Shown here piece by piece: positions 8,286 to 16,501 of a stretch of 64,000 bases of DNA. The DNA is taken from positions 62,001 through 126,000 of the forward strand of contig NZ_JAAHBP010000003.1 in assembly GCF_023184515.1 (NCBI RefSeq), read 5' to 3'. The notes under the pieces are model-generated. The model made no database searches and had not been told where the DNA came from. It worked only from the letters and a program-made list of their open reading frames with translations. The first letter of the stretch is position 1. Every line of letters begins with the position of its first letter. The position numbers were made by a program, and so were the translations under genes. Source of the stretch: Streptomyces sp. D2-8. GTDB taxonomy: Bacteria; Actinomycetota; Actinomycetes; Streptomycetales; Streptomycetaceae.

Positions 8286-9388
8286 CGTTCCAGGAGGAGT
8301 TCACGTACGAGACCCGGCCCGTGCGGGTCGTCTTCCGGCCCGGAGCGGCCGTCACCGCCACCCCGGACGAGGCCGCCCGCCTGGGCCTCGGGCGGCTGCT
8401 CGTGGTGTGCGGCAGCAGGGGCGAACCCGCCGCCCGGGCGGTCGCGGACGCGCTCGGCGACCGCTGCGCCGGGCTGCACGCCGAGGCGCGGATGCACGTG
8501 CCCGTCGAGGACGCCGACCGGGCCGTCGAGGTAGTCCGGGCGGCCGGGGCGGACGGCTGCGTCGCGGTCGGCGGCGGCTCCGCGATCGGGCTCGGCAAGG
8601 CGATCGCCCTGCGCACCGGACTGCCGCTGATCGCCGTGCCGTCGACCTACTCGGGTTCCGAGATGACCCCGGTCTGGGGCCTGACCGAGCACGGCGCCAA
8701 ACGCACCGGCCGCGACCCGGCCGTCCAGCCCCGCAGCGTCGTCTACGACCCCCGGCTCACCCTCTCCCTGCCCGTGGCGCTGACCGTCACCAGCGGAATC
8801 AACGCACTCGCGCACGCCGTCGAGGCGCTGTACGCCCCGGACGTCTCCCCGCTGGTCTCGGTCATGGCCGAGGAGGGCGTGCGGGCGATGGCCGAGGCGC
8901 TGCCGCGGCTGGCCGCCGACCCGGAGGACCTCGACGCGCGCAGCCGGGCGCTGTACGCGGCGTGGCTGTGCGGCGCGTGCCTCGGCGCGACCACGATGGG
9001 CCTGCACCACAAGCTGTGCCACGTCCTCGGCGGCACGTACGGCCTGCCCCACGCCGAGACCCACACCGTCGTCCTGCCCTACGCCCTCGCCCACAACGCC
9101 CCCGCCGCCCCGCGGGCGTTGACCGTCCTGCGCCGCGCCCTCGGCGCCGACGACGTGCCCCGCGCCCTGTGGGACCTGGCCGGCCGCCTCGGAGCACCGC
9201 GCTCCCTCGCCGAGCTCGGTCTCACGGAGGCCGACGTGCCACCGGCGGTGACCCGGGCCGCGGGCGAGCCGTACGCCAACCCGCGCGAGGTGACGGCGGA
9301 GGGGGTTCGGGGGGTACTGCTGGCGGCGTACGAGGGAGGGCCGCCGGACTCCAGTTTGCGGACAGAAGGTGACCGCAAGCCTTCCTAG
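8282..9388 (+). CDS. Maleylacetate reductase (iron-type alcohol dehydrogenase family)
   Basis: A 368-residue enzyme predicted to reduce maleylacetate to 3-oxoadipate with NAD(P)H, the last step before the beta-ketoadipate pathway. It shows the family nucleotide-binding GGGSAIGLGKAIA, PSTYSGSEMTPVWG, and the metal-site histidines in INALAHAVEA and LHHKLCHVLGG...HAETHTVVLPY. Its start ATG overlaps the dioxygenase stop by four bases, so the two are translationally coupled. Together with the upstream hydroxylase and dioxygenase it makes a complete three-step route. Confidence 0.88.
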   Translation: MTFQEEFTYETRPVRVVFRPGAAVTATPDEAARLGLGRLLVVCGSRGEPAARAVADALGDRCAGLHAEARMHVPVEDADRAVEVVRAAGADGCVAVGGGSAIGLGKAIALRTGLPLIAVPSTYSGSEMTPVWGLTEHGAKRTGRDPAVQPRSVVYDPRLTLSLPVALTVTSGINALAHAVEALYAPDVSPLVSVMAEEGVRAMAEALPRLAADPEDLDARSRALYAAWLCGACLGATTMGLHHKLCHVLGGTYGLPHAETHTVVLPYALAHNAPAAPRALTVLRRALGADDVPRALWDLAGRLGAPRSLAELGLTEADVPPAVTRAAGEPYANPREVTAEGVRGVLLAAYEGGPPDSSLRTEGDRKPS

Positions 9389-9397
9389 GGTCGTGGC
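9356..9397 (+). promoter_or_regulatory. Possible leaderless promoter with inverted repeat before the NmrA-like gene
   Basis: An inverted repeat TTGCGG (9356-9361) / CCGCAA (9373-9378) precedes a -10-like TAGGGT (9386-9391) that ends six bases before the ATG at 9398. No Shine-Dalgarno sequence is present, so the message may be leaderless. The site lies inside the 3' end of the maleylacetate reductase gene. Confidence 0.45.
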
Positions 9398-10240
9398 ATG
9401 ACCCAGACGCAGAGGATTCTTGTCACCGGCGCCACCGGAACCGTCGGCCGTCAGGTCGTCGCCGAACTGCTCGACCGGGGCCACGAGGTGCGTGCCCTGA
9501 CGCGTGACGCGGCGAAGGCCGCCTTCCCGGCGGGTGTCGAGGTCGTCGAGGGCGACCTGACCGAGCCGGACGGCCTGGCCCCGGCCCTGGAGGGGGTCAC
9601 CGGCCTCCATCTGATCACCTTCGGCGGCGTTGCCTTCAGCCCGCTGGAGACCGGCCCCCGGATCCTGGAGCTCGCCCGCTCCGCCGGAGTCCGCCGCGTC
9701 ACCGTGCTGCACGGCGGCGGTCCCACTCCGCTGGAGGACGCGGTGCGCGCCGAAGACGGCGTGGACTGGACCGTGCTCATGCCGGTCGAGTTCATGGCCA
9801 ACGCCCTGGAGTGGGCGGACGGCATCGTGGCCTCGGGCGAGGTGCGGGAGCCGTTCGTCGACCGGCTGAGCGCCATGGTCCACGAGGGCGACATCGGCGC
9901 CGTCGCCGCGGTCGCGCTCACCGAGGAGGGACACCGCGGCCGGCAGTACGTGATCACCGGCCCCGACGTGCTCACCGTCGGCGACAAGGCGAAGACGATC
10001 GCCGCCGCCACCGGCCGGGAGATCACCCTGGTCGAGCTGACCGAGGAGCAGGCCCTCGCGCAGTGGCGTGCGGCGGGCCTCCCGGAGGACGTCATCGGCT
10101 TCCTGCTCATGGCGTACGGGGACACCCCGGAGGTGGGCCGTACGGTCTCCGGCACCGTCGAGAAGGTCACCGGACGTCCTGCGCGCACCTTCGCCCAGTG
10201 GGCCGCCGAACACGCGGACGCCTTCAAGGGGCAGTCCTGA
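9398..10240 (+). CDS. NmrA/SDR-like NAD(P)-binding protein
   Basis: A 280-residue atypical short-chain dehydrogenase with the N-terminal dinucleotide motif VTGATGTVGRQV, then GDLTEPDGL, and the NmrA-type pattern with no clear catalytic YxxxK. Such proteins are reductases or redox sensors of quinones and nucleotides. It begins 9 bp after the maleylacetate reductase stop but seems to have its own leaderless promoter, so co-transcription with the hydroxyquinol genes is uncertain. Quinone detoxification would fit the neighbourhood, as hydroxyquinol autoxidises, but that is inference. Confidence 0.8.
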   Translation: MTQTQRILVTGATGTVGRQVVAELLDRGHEVRALTRDAAKAAFPAGVEVVEGDLTEPDGLAPALEGVTGLHLITFGGVAFSPLETGPRILELARSAGVRRVTVLHGGGPTPLEDAVRAEDGVDWTVLMPVEFMANALEWADGIVASGEVREPFVDRLSAMVHEGDIGAVAAVALTEEGHRGRQYVITGPDVLTVGDKAKTIAAATGREITLVELTEEQALAQWRAAGLPEDVIGFLLMAYGDTPEVGRTVSGTVEKVTGRPARTFAQWAAEHADAFKGQS

Positions 10241-10241
10241 C

Positions 10242-10258
10242 TGTCTCGTATTGAGACA
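10242..10258. promoter_or_regulatory. Second copy of the hydroxyquinol operator palindrome
   Basis: TGTCTCGTATTGAGACA, identical at 16 of 17 positions to 5490-5506. It lies directly after the NmrA-like stop codon and about 120 bp before the YceI-family gene, placing that gene in the same predicted regulon. Confidence 0.6.
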
Positions 10259-10378
10259 CCCGTACCGGAGCCCGGCCCGTCAAGATCGACAAGGGGGTGT
10301 GACCGCAGCAAGGTGCGGCCGTCGGCGTGCGCTGAATCGCTGCGCGTACGGCCGCACACCCGAAGAAAGGTGACCACC

Positions 10379-11293
10379 ATGGCCCTCGCACTGCTCCGGC
10401 GCCGGTGGCTCAAGAGCTCCTCCGCCGCAGCGGCGGGCCTCGCCCTCCCCCTTCCCACCGGCGCGGGCGCCGTCGCCCGCGAGGTCGTCGACCCGATGGG
10501 CTCGCCCCTGGCGGCCGCGGACGTCACCGTCACCGCCCTGGACACCCACCGCGTCGCCGTGCGCGGCACGACCGACCCGTACGGCTACTTCCTCGCGGCG
10601 CTGCCGCCCGGCCGGTACAGCCTGCTCATCTCGGCGGAGGGCCTGCGGCCGCACCGTGAGACGATCGAGACGGGCCCGGGCGCCCCGACGGCCACGGAGC
10701 GCGTCTGGCTGCAGCCCGCCGAGGCGCTCCAGCTGCCGACGCCCGGAACCTGGCTCTTCGACCCGCCGCACACGGCGATCCGGTTCATCGCCAAGCACGT
10801 CGGCATGGCCCATGTCCACGGCCGTTTCGAACGCTTCGAGGGCGGCATCCGGATAGCCCCGGAGATGACCGACTCCCGCGTGCACGTCCGGATCGACGCC
10901 TCCAGCATCACCACCGGCAACACCACCCGCGACAACCACCTGCGGTCCGCCGACTTCCTCGATGTCGAGCGCTTCCCGTACATCGACTTCACGAGCGCGC
11001 GTTTCGCCTACCGGGGCGGCAGCAAGTGGACGCTGCAGGGCTCCCTCACGATGCACGGCGTCAGCCGCTCGGTCTCCCTGGACACGACGTACCTCGGCAC
11101 CGTCAACGGCGGCTACGGGCAGGAGCTGCGCTGCGCGGCCCTGGCGACGGCGGAACTGCACCGCGAGGACTACACCCTCAACTGGCGTTCCATGCTGGCC
11201 CGGGGCATCGCCGTGGTCGGTCCGACCGTCCAACTGGAGCTGGACGTCCAGGCGATGTACCGCACCCACGACACGCCGACTCCGCCGGAATAG
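10379..11293 (+). CDS. YceI-family protein with N-terminal carboxypeptidase-regulatory-like domain
   Basis: A 304-residue protein. Residues about 37-118 look like a carboxypeptidase regulatory (CNA-B-like beta-sandwich) domain. Residues about 125-290 are a YceI lipocalin-like domain, recognised by WLFDPPHTAIRFIAKHVGMA, GGIRIAPEM and the LRSADFLDVERFPYIDF block. YceI proteins bind isoprenoid lipids or quinones. The N-terminus (LLRRRWLKSSSAAAAGLALP) is basic then hydrophobic and could be a weak signal or anchor. ATG 10379 is supported by GAAAGG about 9 nt upstream. The preceding copy of the TGTCTC...GAGACA operator suggests induction with the aromatic pathway. Confidence 0.8.
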   Translation: MALALLRRRWLKSSSAAAAGLALPLPTGAGAVAREVVDPMGSPLAAADVTVTALDTHRVAVRGTTDPYGYFLAALPPGRYSLLISAEGLRPHRETIETGPGAPTATERVWLQPAEALQLPTPGTWLFDPPHTAIRFIAKHVGMAHVHGRFERFEGGIRIAPEMTDSRVHVRIDASSITTGNTTRDNHLRSADFLDVERFPYIDFTSARFAYRGGSKWTLQGSLTMHGVSRSVSLDTTYLGTVNGGYGQELRCAALATAELHREDYTLNWRSMLARGIAVVGPTVQLELDVQAMYRTHDTPTPPE

Positions 11294-11343
11294 TGGTCCG
11301 GCCGGGGCCTTCCGAGAGGGCCGGTCGGACGGAGGAGCTGCGC

Positions 11344-11727
11344 CTACCCGGCGTCCGGCCACACCTCCGGCGGCCGGGGCGGTTCCGGGTCGGTCCGCCG
11401 TTCCGCCGCCCTGGCGTTCTCCTCCCGCAGGGCCGTCAGCCACGGCCACAGGTCGGGCAACGGCTGCTGCGCGCACGTCAGTCGGTGCTCGATCCGGCAG
11501 GGCTGCGATCCGTCCGGCGGGCACACGCCGTACATCGCGACCCGGCCGTCCGACAGAGTGATCCACCGGTGCCCCGCGGGCACGAGATGCGCGGGCACCT
11601 CCACCCCCGGTTCCAGCAGAACCCAGTCGTGCTCCAGCGTCGCCACGCGATCCTGCGGCAACCGACAGCGCGGACACGCGTACCGGCCGCCCCGCAATCG
11701 GCGCAGCCCGTCATCAACAGCCCCCAT
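11344..11727 (-). CDS. Small conserved protein, DUF6083-like
   Basis: A 127-residue protein of unknown function. It starts with a CPRC motif in GRYACPRCRLPQDRVATLEH, continues with VLLEPGVEVPAHLVPAGHRW, and has further cysteines in YGVCPPDGSQPCRIEHRLTC. The pattern of paired cysteines and the PAH...P..HRW motif matches the Streptomyces DUF6083 family as I remember it; a small zinc-binding fold is plausible. ATG 11727 is chosen over a much longer frame reaching 12141, whose extra part has no coding character. The gene converges on the YceI gene with a 50-bp gap. Confidence 0.6.
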   Translation of the reverse strand: MGAVDDGLRRLRGGRYACPRCRLPQDRVATLEHDWVLLEPGVEVPAHLVPAGHRWITLSDGRVAMYGVCPPDGSQPCRIEHRLTCAQQPLPDLWPWLTALREENARAAERRTDPEPPRPPEVWPDAG

Positions 11728-12012
11728 ACGGCCAGAGTCCGCAGTCACCGGCACGCCGAGAGAGGGCGAACCGGACGGGGCACCTGAGTTGCTCCGACAC
11801 CAGAGGGGCGAAGCGCGGCTCGGCAGGTTCAACCAGCAACCACCGCCGGATCCCGGCGGCCGATACGCGACGGGACCCCGGCCGTCCCGCACCCGCGGGA
11901 CTCCGCAATAATCCCTGGCCCCCGTCCCGCTGCCCTCCCTACACTCACCCACATACCCGCGCCGCCCACGACCCGCGCGGTGCACCGATGTGACGGACGA
12001 AGGGAGACGGCC

Positions 12013-12111
12013 ATGCGTGACCACACCGCTGTCGCCGTCTCCCTGCCGCGCTACGAGGTGATCCTCGTGTCTTCGTCGTCCCGGTGCCCGCTGCGCGGCG
12101 GCATCGGCTGA
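12013..12111 (+). CDS. Possible 32-residue leader peptide upstream of the EF-G paralogue
   Basis: An ATG with a good ribosome-binding site (AAGGGAG about 7 nt upstream) opens a 32-codon frame beginning MRDHTAVAVSLPRYEV and ending SSSSRCPLRGGIG. It lies 122 nt before the EF-G-like gene on the same strand. A run of serines followed by Arg-Cys near the end is what a translation-sensing leader could use, but no attenuator hairpin is obvious. It could be a chance frame; the strong Shine-Dalgarno is the main evidence. Confidence 0.4.
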   Translation: MRDHTAVAVSLPRYEVILVSSSSRCPLRGGIG

Positions 12112-12233
12112 CCGGACGAAGAACGCCGGACGCAGGAGCACTCTGACGTGACGTCAGGGCTGTGTGCCGCCCTGCCCTTCCCGCCCGGAAATCGCGCTGC
12201 CCCCTTCCCGATCGCATCGAAAGGCCCTGGGCC

Positions 12234-14276
12234 GTGCGCACCCACCTCAACCCGCTCGCCGTCGTCCGCAACCTCGGCATCCTCGCCCACGTCGACGCCG
12301 GCAAGACCACCGTCACCGAACGGATCCTGTTCGCCACCGGCACCACGCACAAACGCGGCGAGGTCCACGACGGCACCACCGTCACCGACTTCGACCCGCA
12401 GGAGCGCGACCGGGGCATCACCATCTTCGCCGCTGCGGTCAGCTGCGCCTGGGACGGGCACCGGATCAACCTCATCGACACACCCGGGCATGTCGACTTC
12501 GCCGACGAGGTGGAGCGTGCGCTGCGGGTGCTCGACGGTGCGGTGGCCGTGTTCGACGCGGTGGCCGGGGTGGAGCCGCAGAGCGAGTCGGTGTGGCGGC
12601 AGGCGGACCGGCACGGCGTGCCGAGGATCGCGTTCGTCAACAAGATGGACCGCGCCGGGGCCGACCTCGACGCGGCCGTGGCGTCGATCCGGGAGCGTCT
12701 GCACCCGGCGCCGCTGGTCGTCCAGCTGCCCATCGGCGCGGAGGACACCTTCACCGGCGTCGTCGACCTGGTGCGCATGCGCGCGCTGCTGTGGACCGAT
12801 GACGGTGCCGTCGAGGACGTGCCGGTGGCCGACGAACTGCGCGGCGAAGCACATGAGCGCCGCCGGTCACTGGAGGAGGCAGTGGCGGAACTGCACCCGG
12901 GAGCGCTGGAGGAGTTCTGCGACACGGGCACGCTCTGCGAGGAGACCCTCTCCTCGGCGCTGCGCGAGGTGACCCGGGACGGCGACGGCGTGGTCGTGCT
13001 GTGCGGCTCCGCGTACCGCAACCGGGGTGTCGAGCCGCTGCTCGACGCGGCCGTGACCTATCTGCCGTCGCCACTGGACGTGCCGCCGGTCCGCGGCACG
13101 CACGAGGGTGAGGAGCAGGCGCGGCCCGCCGACCCCGCTGCGCCGGCGGCCGCCCTCGCCTTCAAGGTGCACGCCACCTCGACGGGACGGCTGACCTATC
13201 TGCGGATCTACTCGGGCACGATCGAGAAGGGAGACACCCTGTGGGACGCGAGCGCGCGGCGCACCGAGCGGATCGGGCGGATCCTGCGCGTCCGGGCCGA
13301 CCGGCACGCCCCGCTGGACCGGGCCGTCGCCGGGGACATCGTGGCCGTGGTCGGGCTGAAGAACGCCCGCGCCGGCTCGACTCTGTGCGCACCGGACGCG
13401 CCGCTCGTCCTGGAACCGCCCGGTGTGCCCGAGCCGGTGGTGTCGGTCGCGGTCGAGTCCCGCCGGGCCGGTGACACCGACCGCATGGCGTCCGGGCTGG
13501 CGCGGCTGACCGAGGAGGATCCCTCGCTGGTCGCGCGAACCGACCCGGAGACCGGGCAGACGGTGCTGTCGGGCATGGGGGAACTGCATCTGGAGGTGGC
13601 GGTGGAGAAGCTCCGGCGCGAGCTGGGGCTGGAGGTCAACGTCGGCCGCCCCCGGGTCAGTTACCGCGAGACTGTGGGTCGGGGTGTGTCCGGCCTGGTG
13701 TTCCGGCACGTCAAACAGGACGGCGGGGCAGGGCAGTTCGCCCATGTCGTCCTCGACGTGGAGCCGTACGAGGAGGGAGGGTTCGACTTCCGCTCGGCCG
13801 TCGTCGGCGGGCGGGTGCCGCAGGAGTACATCCGGGCGGTCGAGGCGGGCTGCCGTGACGCCCTCGCCGAGGGGCCGCTCGGCGGTCATCCGGTGACCGG
13901 GCTGCGGGTCACCCTGACCGACGGGGCGACCCATGTGAAGGACTCCTCGGACACGGCGTTCCGCACGGCCGGCCGGCTCGGTCTCCGCGCTGCCCTGCGC
14001 GCCTGCGCGATGGTCCTGCTGGAGCCGGTCGTCGAGGTCACGGTCACCGTGCCCGAGGACGCGGTCGGCGGTGTGCTCGGCGATCTCGCCGCCCGGCGCG
14101 GACGGGTGACCGGCTCGGTCACCCGCGCGGGCGCGGCGGTCGTCACCGCCACCGTGCCGCTGGCCGAACTGTTCGGCTACGCGACCCGGTTGCGCAGCCG
14201 TACCCAGGGCCGCGGCACCTTCACGGCCCGGCCCACCGGCTACGCGCCGGCGCCGGTCGCGACGCCGATGCGGTAG
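12234..14276 (+). CDS. Elongation factor G paralogue (translational GTPase)
   Basis: A 680-residue GTPase of the EF-G/ribosome-protection superfamily, acting on the ribosome. GTPase motifs are complete: AHVDAGKTT (G1, about residue 16), DRGITI (switch I), DTPGH (G3) and NKMD (G4). Domain II, domain IV ([10 protein letters not shown]) and the C-terminal domain V ([20 protein letters not shown]) are all recognisable. At 680 residues it is slightly shorter than housekeeping EF-G (about 700-710) and its switch region differs, so it is a paralogue rather than the essential fusA, which lies in the str operon elsewhere. S. coelicolor has such a copy (SCO6589) nearby in its chromosome. A role in stress translation or ribosome protection is possible. 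GTG 12234 has GAAAGG about 9 nt upstream. Confidence 0.85.
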   Translation: MRTHLNPLAVVRNLGILAHVDAGKTTVTERILFATGTTHKRGEVHDGTTVTDFDPQERDRGITIFAAAVSCAWDGHRINLIDTPGHVDFADEVERALRVLDGAVAVFDAVAGVEPQSESVWRQADRHGVPRIAFVNKMDRAGADLDAAVASIRERLHPAPLVVQLPIGAEDTFTGVVDLVRMRALLWTDDGAVEDVPVADELRGEAHERRRSLEEAVAELHPGALEEFCDTGTLCEETLSSALREVTRDGDGVVVLCGSAYRNRGVEPLLDAAVTYLPSPLDVPPVRGTHEGEEQARPADPAAPAAALAFKVHATSTGRLTYLRIYSGTIEKGDTLWDASARRTERIGRILRVRADRHAPLDRAVAGDIVAVVGLKNARAGSTLCAPDAPLVLEPPGVPEPVVSVAVESRRAGDTDRMASGLARLTEEDPSLVARTDPETGQTVLSGMGELHLEVAVEKLRRELGLEVNVGRPRVSYRETVGRGVSGLVFRHVKQDGGAGQFAHVVLDVEPYEEGGFDFRSAVVGGRVPQEYIRAVEAGCRDALAEGPLGGHPVTGLRVTLTDGATHVKDSSDTAFRTAGRLGLRAALRACAMVLLEPVVEVTVTVPEDAVGGVLGDLAARRGRVTGSVTRAGAAVVTATVPLAELFGYATRLRSRTQGRGTFTARPTGYAPAPVATPMR

Positions 14277-14285
14277 GCCGAGGCA

Positions 14286-14320
14286 CGGCCCCTCCCTTCT
14301 CAACCGGAAGGGAGGGGCCG
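14286..14320. terminator. Hairpin terminator after the EF-G paralogue
   Basis: A perfect 13-bp stem (14286-14298 with 14308-14320; one arm is GGCCCCTCCCTT) with a 9-nt loop begins 10 bases after the stop codon. It is the clear end of the EF-G-like transcript. Confidence 0.8.
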
Positions 14321-14331
14321 GTGCCGGTCGT

Positions 14332-14565
14332 TCACGGGTACGACACCACCGTCGACGGCACCGTGGACGTCCCCGACGTCGGCGACCCCGTGTCGTTGAT
14401 GACGCGCTCGTACTGCCCGTTGCCGCCGAGCCAGACCACGAGCAGGTCGTGGAAGCGCACCCCGGGTCGGTTCGGCGCCGCCTGGTAGATGTGCACCGAA
14501 ATGAGCAGGGCTGCGTGGGATGCCGCCGGGCCCAGCCACCCCTCTCGATGAGACAGCAAGACCAA
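14332..14565 (-). pseudogene. Possible 3' remnant of an unidentified gene
   Basis: This stretch is part of the only gap over 300 bases in the window (14277-14651). A minus-strand frame of 77 codons ends with a sequence that looks protein-like (HIYQAAPNRPGVRFHDLLVV, then WLGGNGQYERVINDTG and a Ser/Thr-rich tail), while its upstream part does not. It may be the decayed C-terminus of a secreted protein. I do not recognise the family, and it may also be chance. The rest of the gap holds only the hairpin at 14286-14320. Confidence 0.25.
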
Positions 14566-14651
14566 GCGACAAGATCAGCCGAGCAGGGGGCTCGGCGCTC
14601 TCACCGAGCCGCCGTGAAGGACCCGGCGCGGGGGCTCGTAGCCTTCTGGCC

Positions 14652-15092
14652 ATGGCCGACATCTACGAACTCCAACTCGCGCTCAACCTTCCGGGCGCCG
14701 TCCCGCCCGATGACCTCGCCCTGCTCCGCTGGCACTTGGCGCTGGAAGGTGGCCGGCAGGGCGACGGTTACGAGTACCCGCTGTGGCAGACCCGAGGGGC
14801 GGCGTCGCGGATCGGGGGCGCACTGGTCGGGGAGTTGCACCTCCATGGTGCGGAATGGGCGCTGACCGTGCGGCAGGAGGCTCATCCCGACGAGTTCGAC
14901 GATCTGCGCAGGATCGTAGTGTGGCTCGGCGCTCGTACGACGACCGTGGGCACGGTGGGGTACTTCCGCTTCTACGAAGCGCATCTCCCCGACGTGCTGA
15001 TCGCGGAGGCCGGAACGGTACGCAGAGAGATCCTGCGTGGCGAGGAGGTCGTCGAGGCGGCGGACCAGGTGATTCCGGACTTCTACGCCTGA
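14652..15092 (+). CDS. Conserved hypothetical protein
   Basis: A 146-residue soluble protein that I do not recognise. It begins MADIYELQLALNLPGAVPPD, is rich in Leu, Trp and acidic residues, and has no membrane segment or known catalytic motif. Codon usage is typical of the host. The start is ATG 14652, since the frame upstream (from 14520) reads through the remnant region and has no good ribosome-binding site. It converges on the HD-domain gene, overlapping its 3' end by 10 bases. Similar small proteins of this type are widespread in Streptomyces without assigned function. Confidence 0.65.
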   Translation: MADIYELQLALNLPGAVPPDDLALLRWHLALEGGRQGDGYEYPLWQTRGAASRIGGALVGELHLHGAEWALTVRQEAHPDEFDDLRRIVVWLGARTTTVGTVGYFRFYEAHLPDVLIAEAGTVRREILRGEEVVEAADQVIPDFYA

Positions 15093-15706
15093 ACGGCGGC
15101 CGTCGTGGCGCCTCCCCCCGCCTCGCGGACCGGCCCGGGCCCGGTGAGGTCCGGGTCGCCGAACTCCGCGCGCAGGCTCTGGAAAGCGGTCACCTTGTCC
15201 TCGCCGAAGCGGCGTACGTGGGTGGCGTACTCGTCGGGGGAGAGGAACGCCGACGGCCTGGACTTGGTGTGGAACTTGTCCGCGTACATCACCAGCCTCT
15301 CCTCCTCCGTCACCGCCACGTAGTCGGCGGGAGGGAGGGGCAGACCTTGGCTCACGATGTCGTGCCGCGTGAGTCCCACTCCGGTGTGGTGGGAGCAGAA
15401 GCGGCGGAGGGTGTCGGGGAAGCCCTCCGCTTCGAGGATCTCGTGGCCGAGCAGTCCGTGCCGGATGTAGTTCTCGTGGTCCAGCCGTCCGTTGTCCCCG
15501 TAGAGGCGGTAGACGCCGATGTCGTGTAGGAGGCAGCCGGCGCGGACCAGTTCGGCATCGAGGTGAGCCAAGTGGGGCGCGGAGAGGAGTTGCTCGGCGA
15601 TGCCCCAGACGATCTCGCAGTGCGTGTGGACGAGCGTGAACGCCTCGGCGGTGGGCGCGTACTTCTCGTGCAGCGCCTGGATCTCTGCGGGGTCCGGAAT
15701 CCTCAC
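15083..15706 (-). CDS. HD-domain phosphohydrolase family protein
   Basis: A 207-residue metal-dependent hydrolase-like protein. The HD signature is seen as an early histidine (VHTHCEIVWGIAEQL), the HD pair in GCLLHDIGVYRL, a following HENYIRHGLLG and CSHHTG, all typical of small YedJ/HDIG-like proteins acting on nucleotides or phosphorylated metabolites. GTG 15706 starts the frame. It overlaps the convergent hypothetical gene by 10 bases. The specific substrate cannot be told. Confidence 0.75.
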   Translation of the reverse strand: MRIPDPAEIQALHEKYAPTAEAFTLVHTHCEIVWGIAEQLLSAPHLAHLDAELVRAGCLLHDIGVYRLYGDNGRLDHENYIRHGLLGHEILEAEGFPDTLRRFCSHHTGVGLTRHDIVSQGLPLPPADYVAVTEEERLVMYADKFHTKSRPSAFLSPDEYATHVRRFGEDKVTAFQSLRAEFGDPDLTGPGPVREAGGGATTAAVQA

Positions 15707-15877
15707 CGCAGGAGCGTAACAACGCCCGATCCCGCTGAAGTCGGCCAGTTCCCACGCCGTCTGTTTTCACGCGATCGGGTGGGGCTTCGGAGAATGGGCA
15801 CGGGTCGGCTTCGCGGGCCGTTCGAGCTGGTGACGGGGGCTTCTCGTCCATCGACATCACGGCAGCGGGAGCACACC

Positions 15878-16420
15878 ATGGGCCTGCACTTCCACCGCAA
15901 TCCCGACGGCACGACGACCGGGCGCAACGAGGCCAACGGCTTCACCGTGACGCATGCCGAAGCAGAAGAGGTGAAGCGGCAGTTGTACGAGGACGCCGGG
16001 TGGGAGTACACGCCTCCACCGCCTCCGGTCCCGCCCGGGTTCCATCGGTTCTCCCTGGTGCACGACGAGTTCCGGGCCTCCGGGTTCGGGGACGAGAGGT
16101 ATGCGGGGCTGCGGGCGCGTCCGCCGGAGGGGTGTGTGCCGGTCGACCGGGGTGACTTCGCCCTGGATTGCGAGCGGCCGGGGAAGACGCTCATGGACGC
16201 GGTCGCCGGTACCGTCGCGGAGGTCCGTCGAGAGCACGGGCTGGTGATGAACAGCCTGGGTGTCGAGAAGCCCCAGGAGTGGTTCGACGCGGACAACAAG
16301 GACGGATACGCGGCGAAGACCGTCGCGCACCTGGTGCTGATGGCCGCTGATCGCGCCCGACTGCTCGGGTACGGGCGCAAGGACGTGGTCCGCCTTCTCG
16401 ACGCCACGGGCATCGAGTAG
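15878..16420 (+). CDS. Hypothetical protein
   Basis: A 180-residue protein of unknown function. It begins MGLHFHRNPDGTTTGRNEAN, has a short proline run (EYTPPPPPVPPGF, about residues 49-60) joining a small N-terminal part to a mostly helical remainder with RPGKTLMDAVAGTVAEVRRE and a C-terminal VVRLLDATG. No signal peptide or membrane segment. ATG 15878 is chosen; the longer frame from 15563 is antisense to the HD gene. Its neighbours give no functional clue. Confidence 0.6.
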   Translation: MGLHFHRNPDGTTTGRNEANGFTVTHAEAEEVKRQLYEDAGWEYTPPPPPVPPGFHRFSLVHDEFRASGFGDERYAGLRARPPEGCVPVDRGDFALDCERPGKTLMDAVAGTVAEVRREHGLVMNSLGVEKPQEWFDADNKDGYAAKTVAHLVLMAADRARLLGYGRKDVVRLLDATGIE

Positions 16421-16501
16421 TGGAACGCCCTGGTGGGCGGGGACTGACCTCCGGCGGAAATCCCGTTGTCCAGGACGCCGCCTCCTGACAAGGTCGCGCC
16501 C

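Noticed and set aside
11728..12141. Long upstream extension of the small DUF6083-like gene
   Set aside because: The extra stretch is Arg/Gly/Ser-rich without conserved pattern and covers the candidate leader peptide and promoter region on the other strand.
12140..12160. TGACGTGACGTCA motif before the EF-G paralogue
   Set aside because: Short palindrome of common GC-rich composition with no second copy near a related gene; too weak to call an operator.
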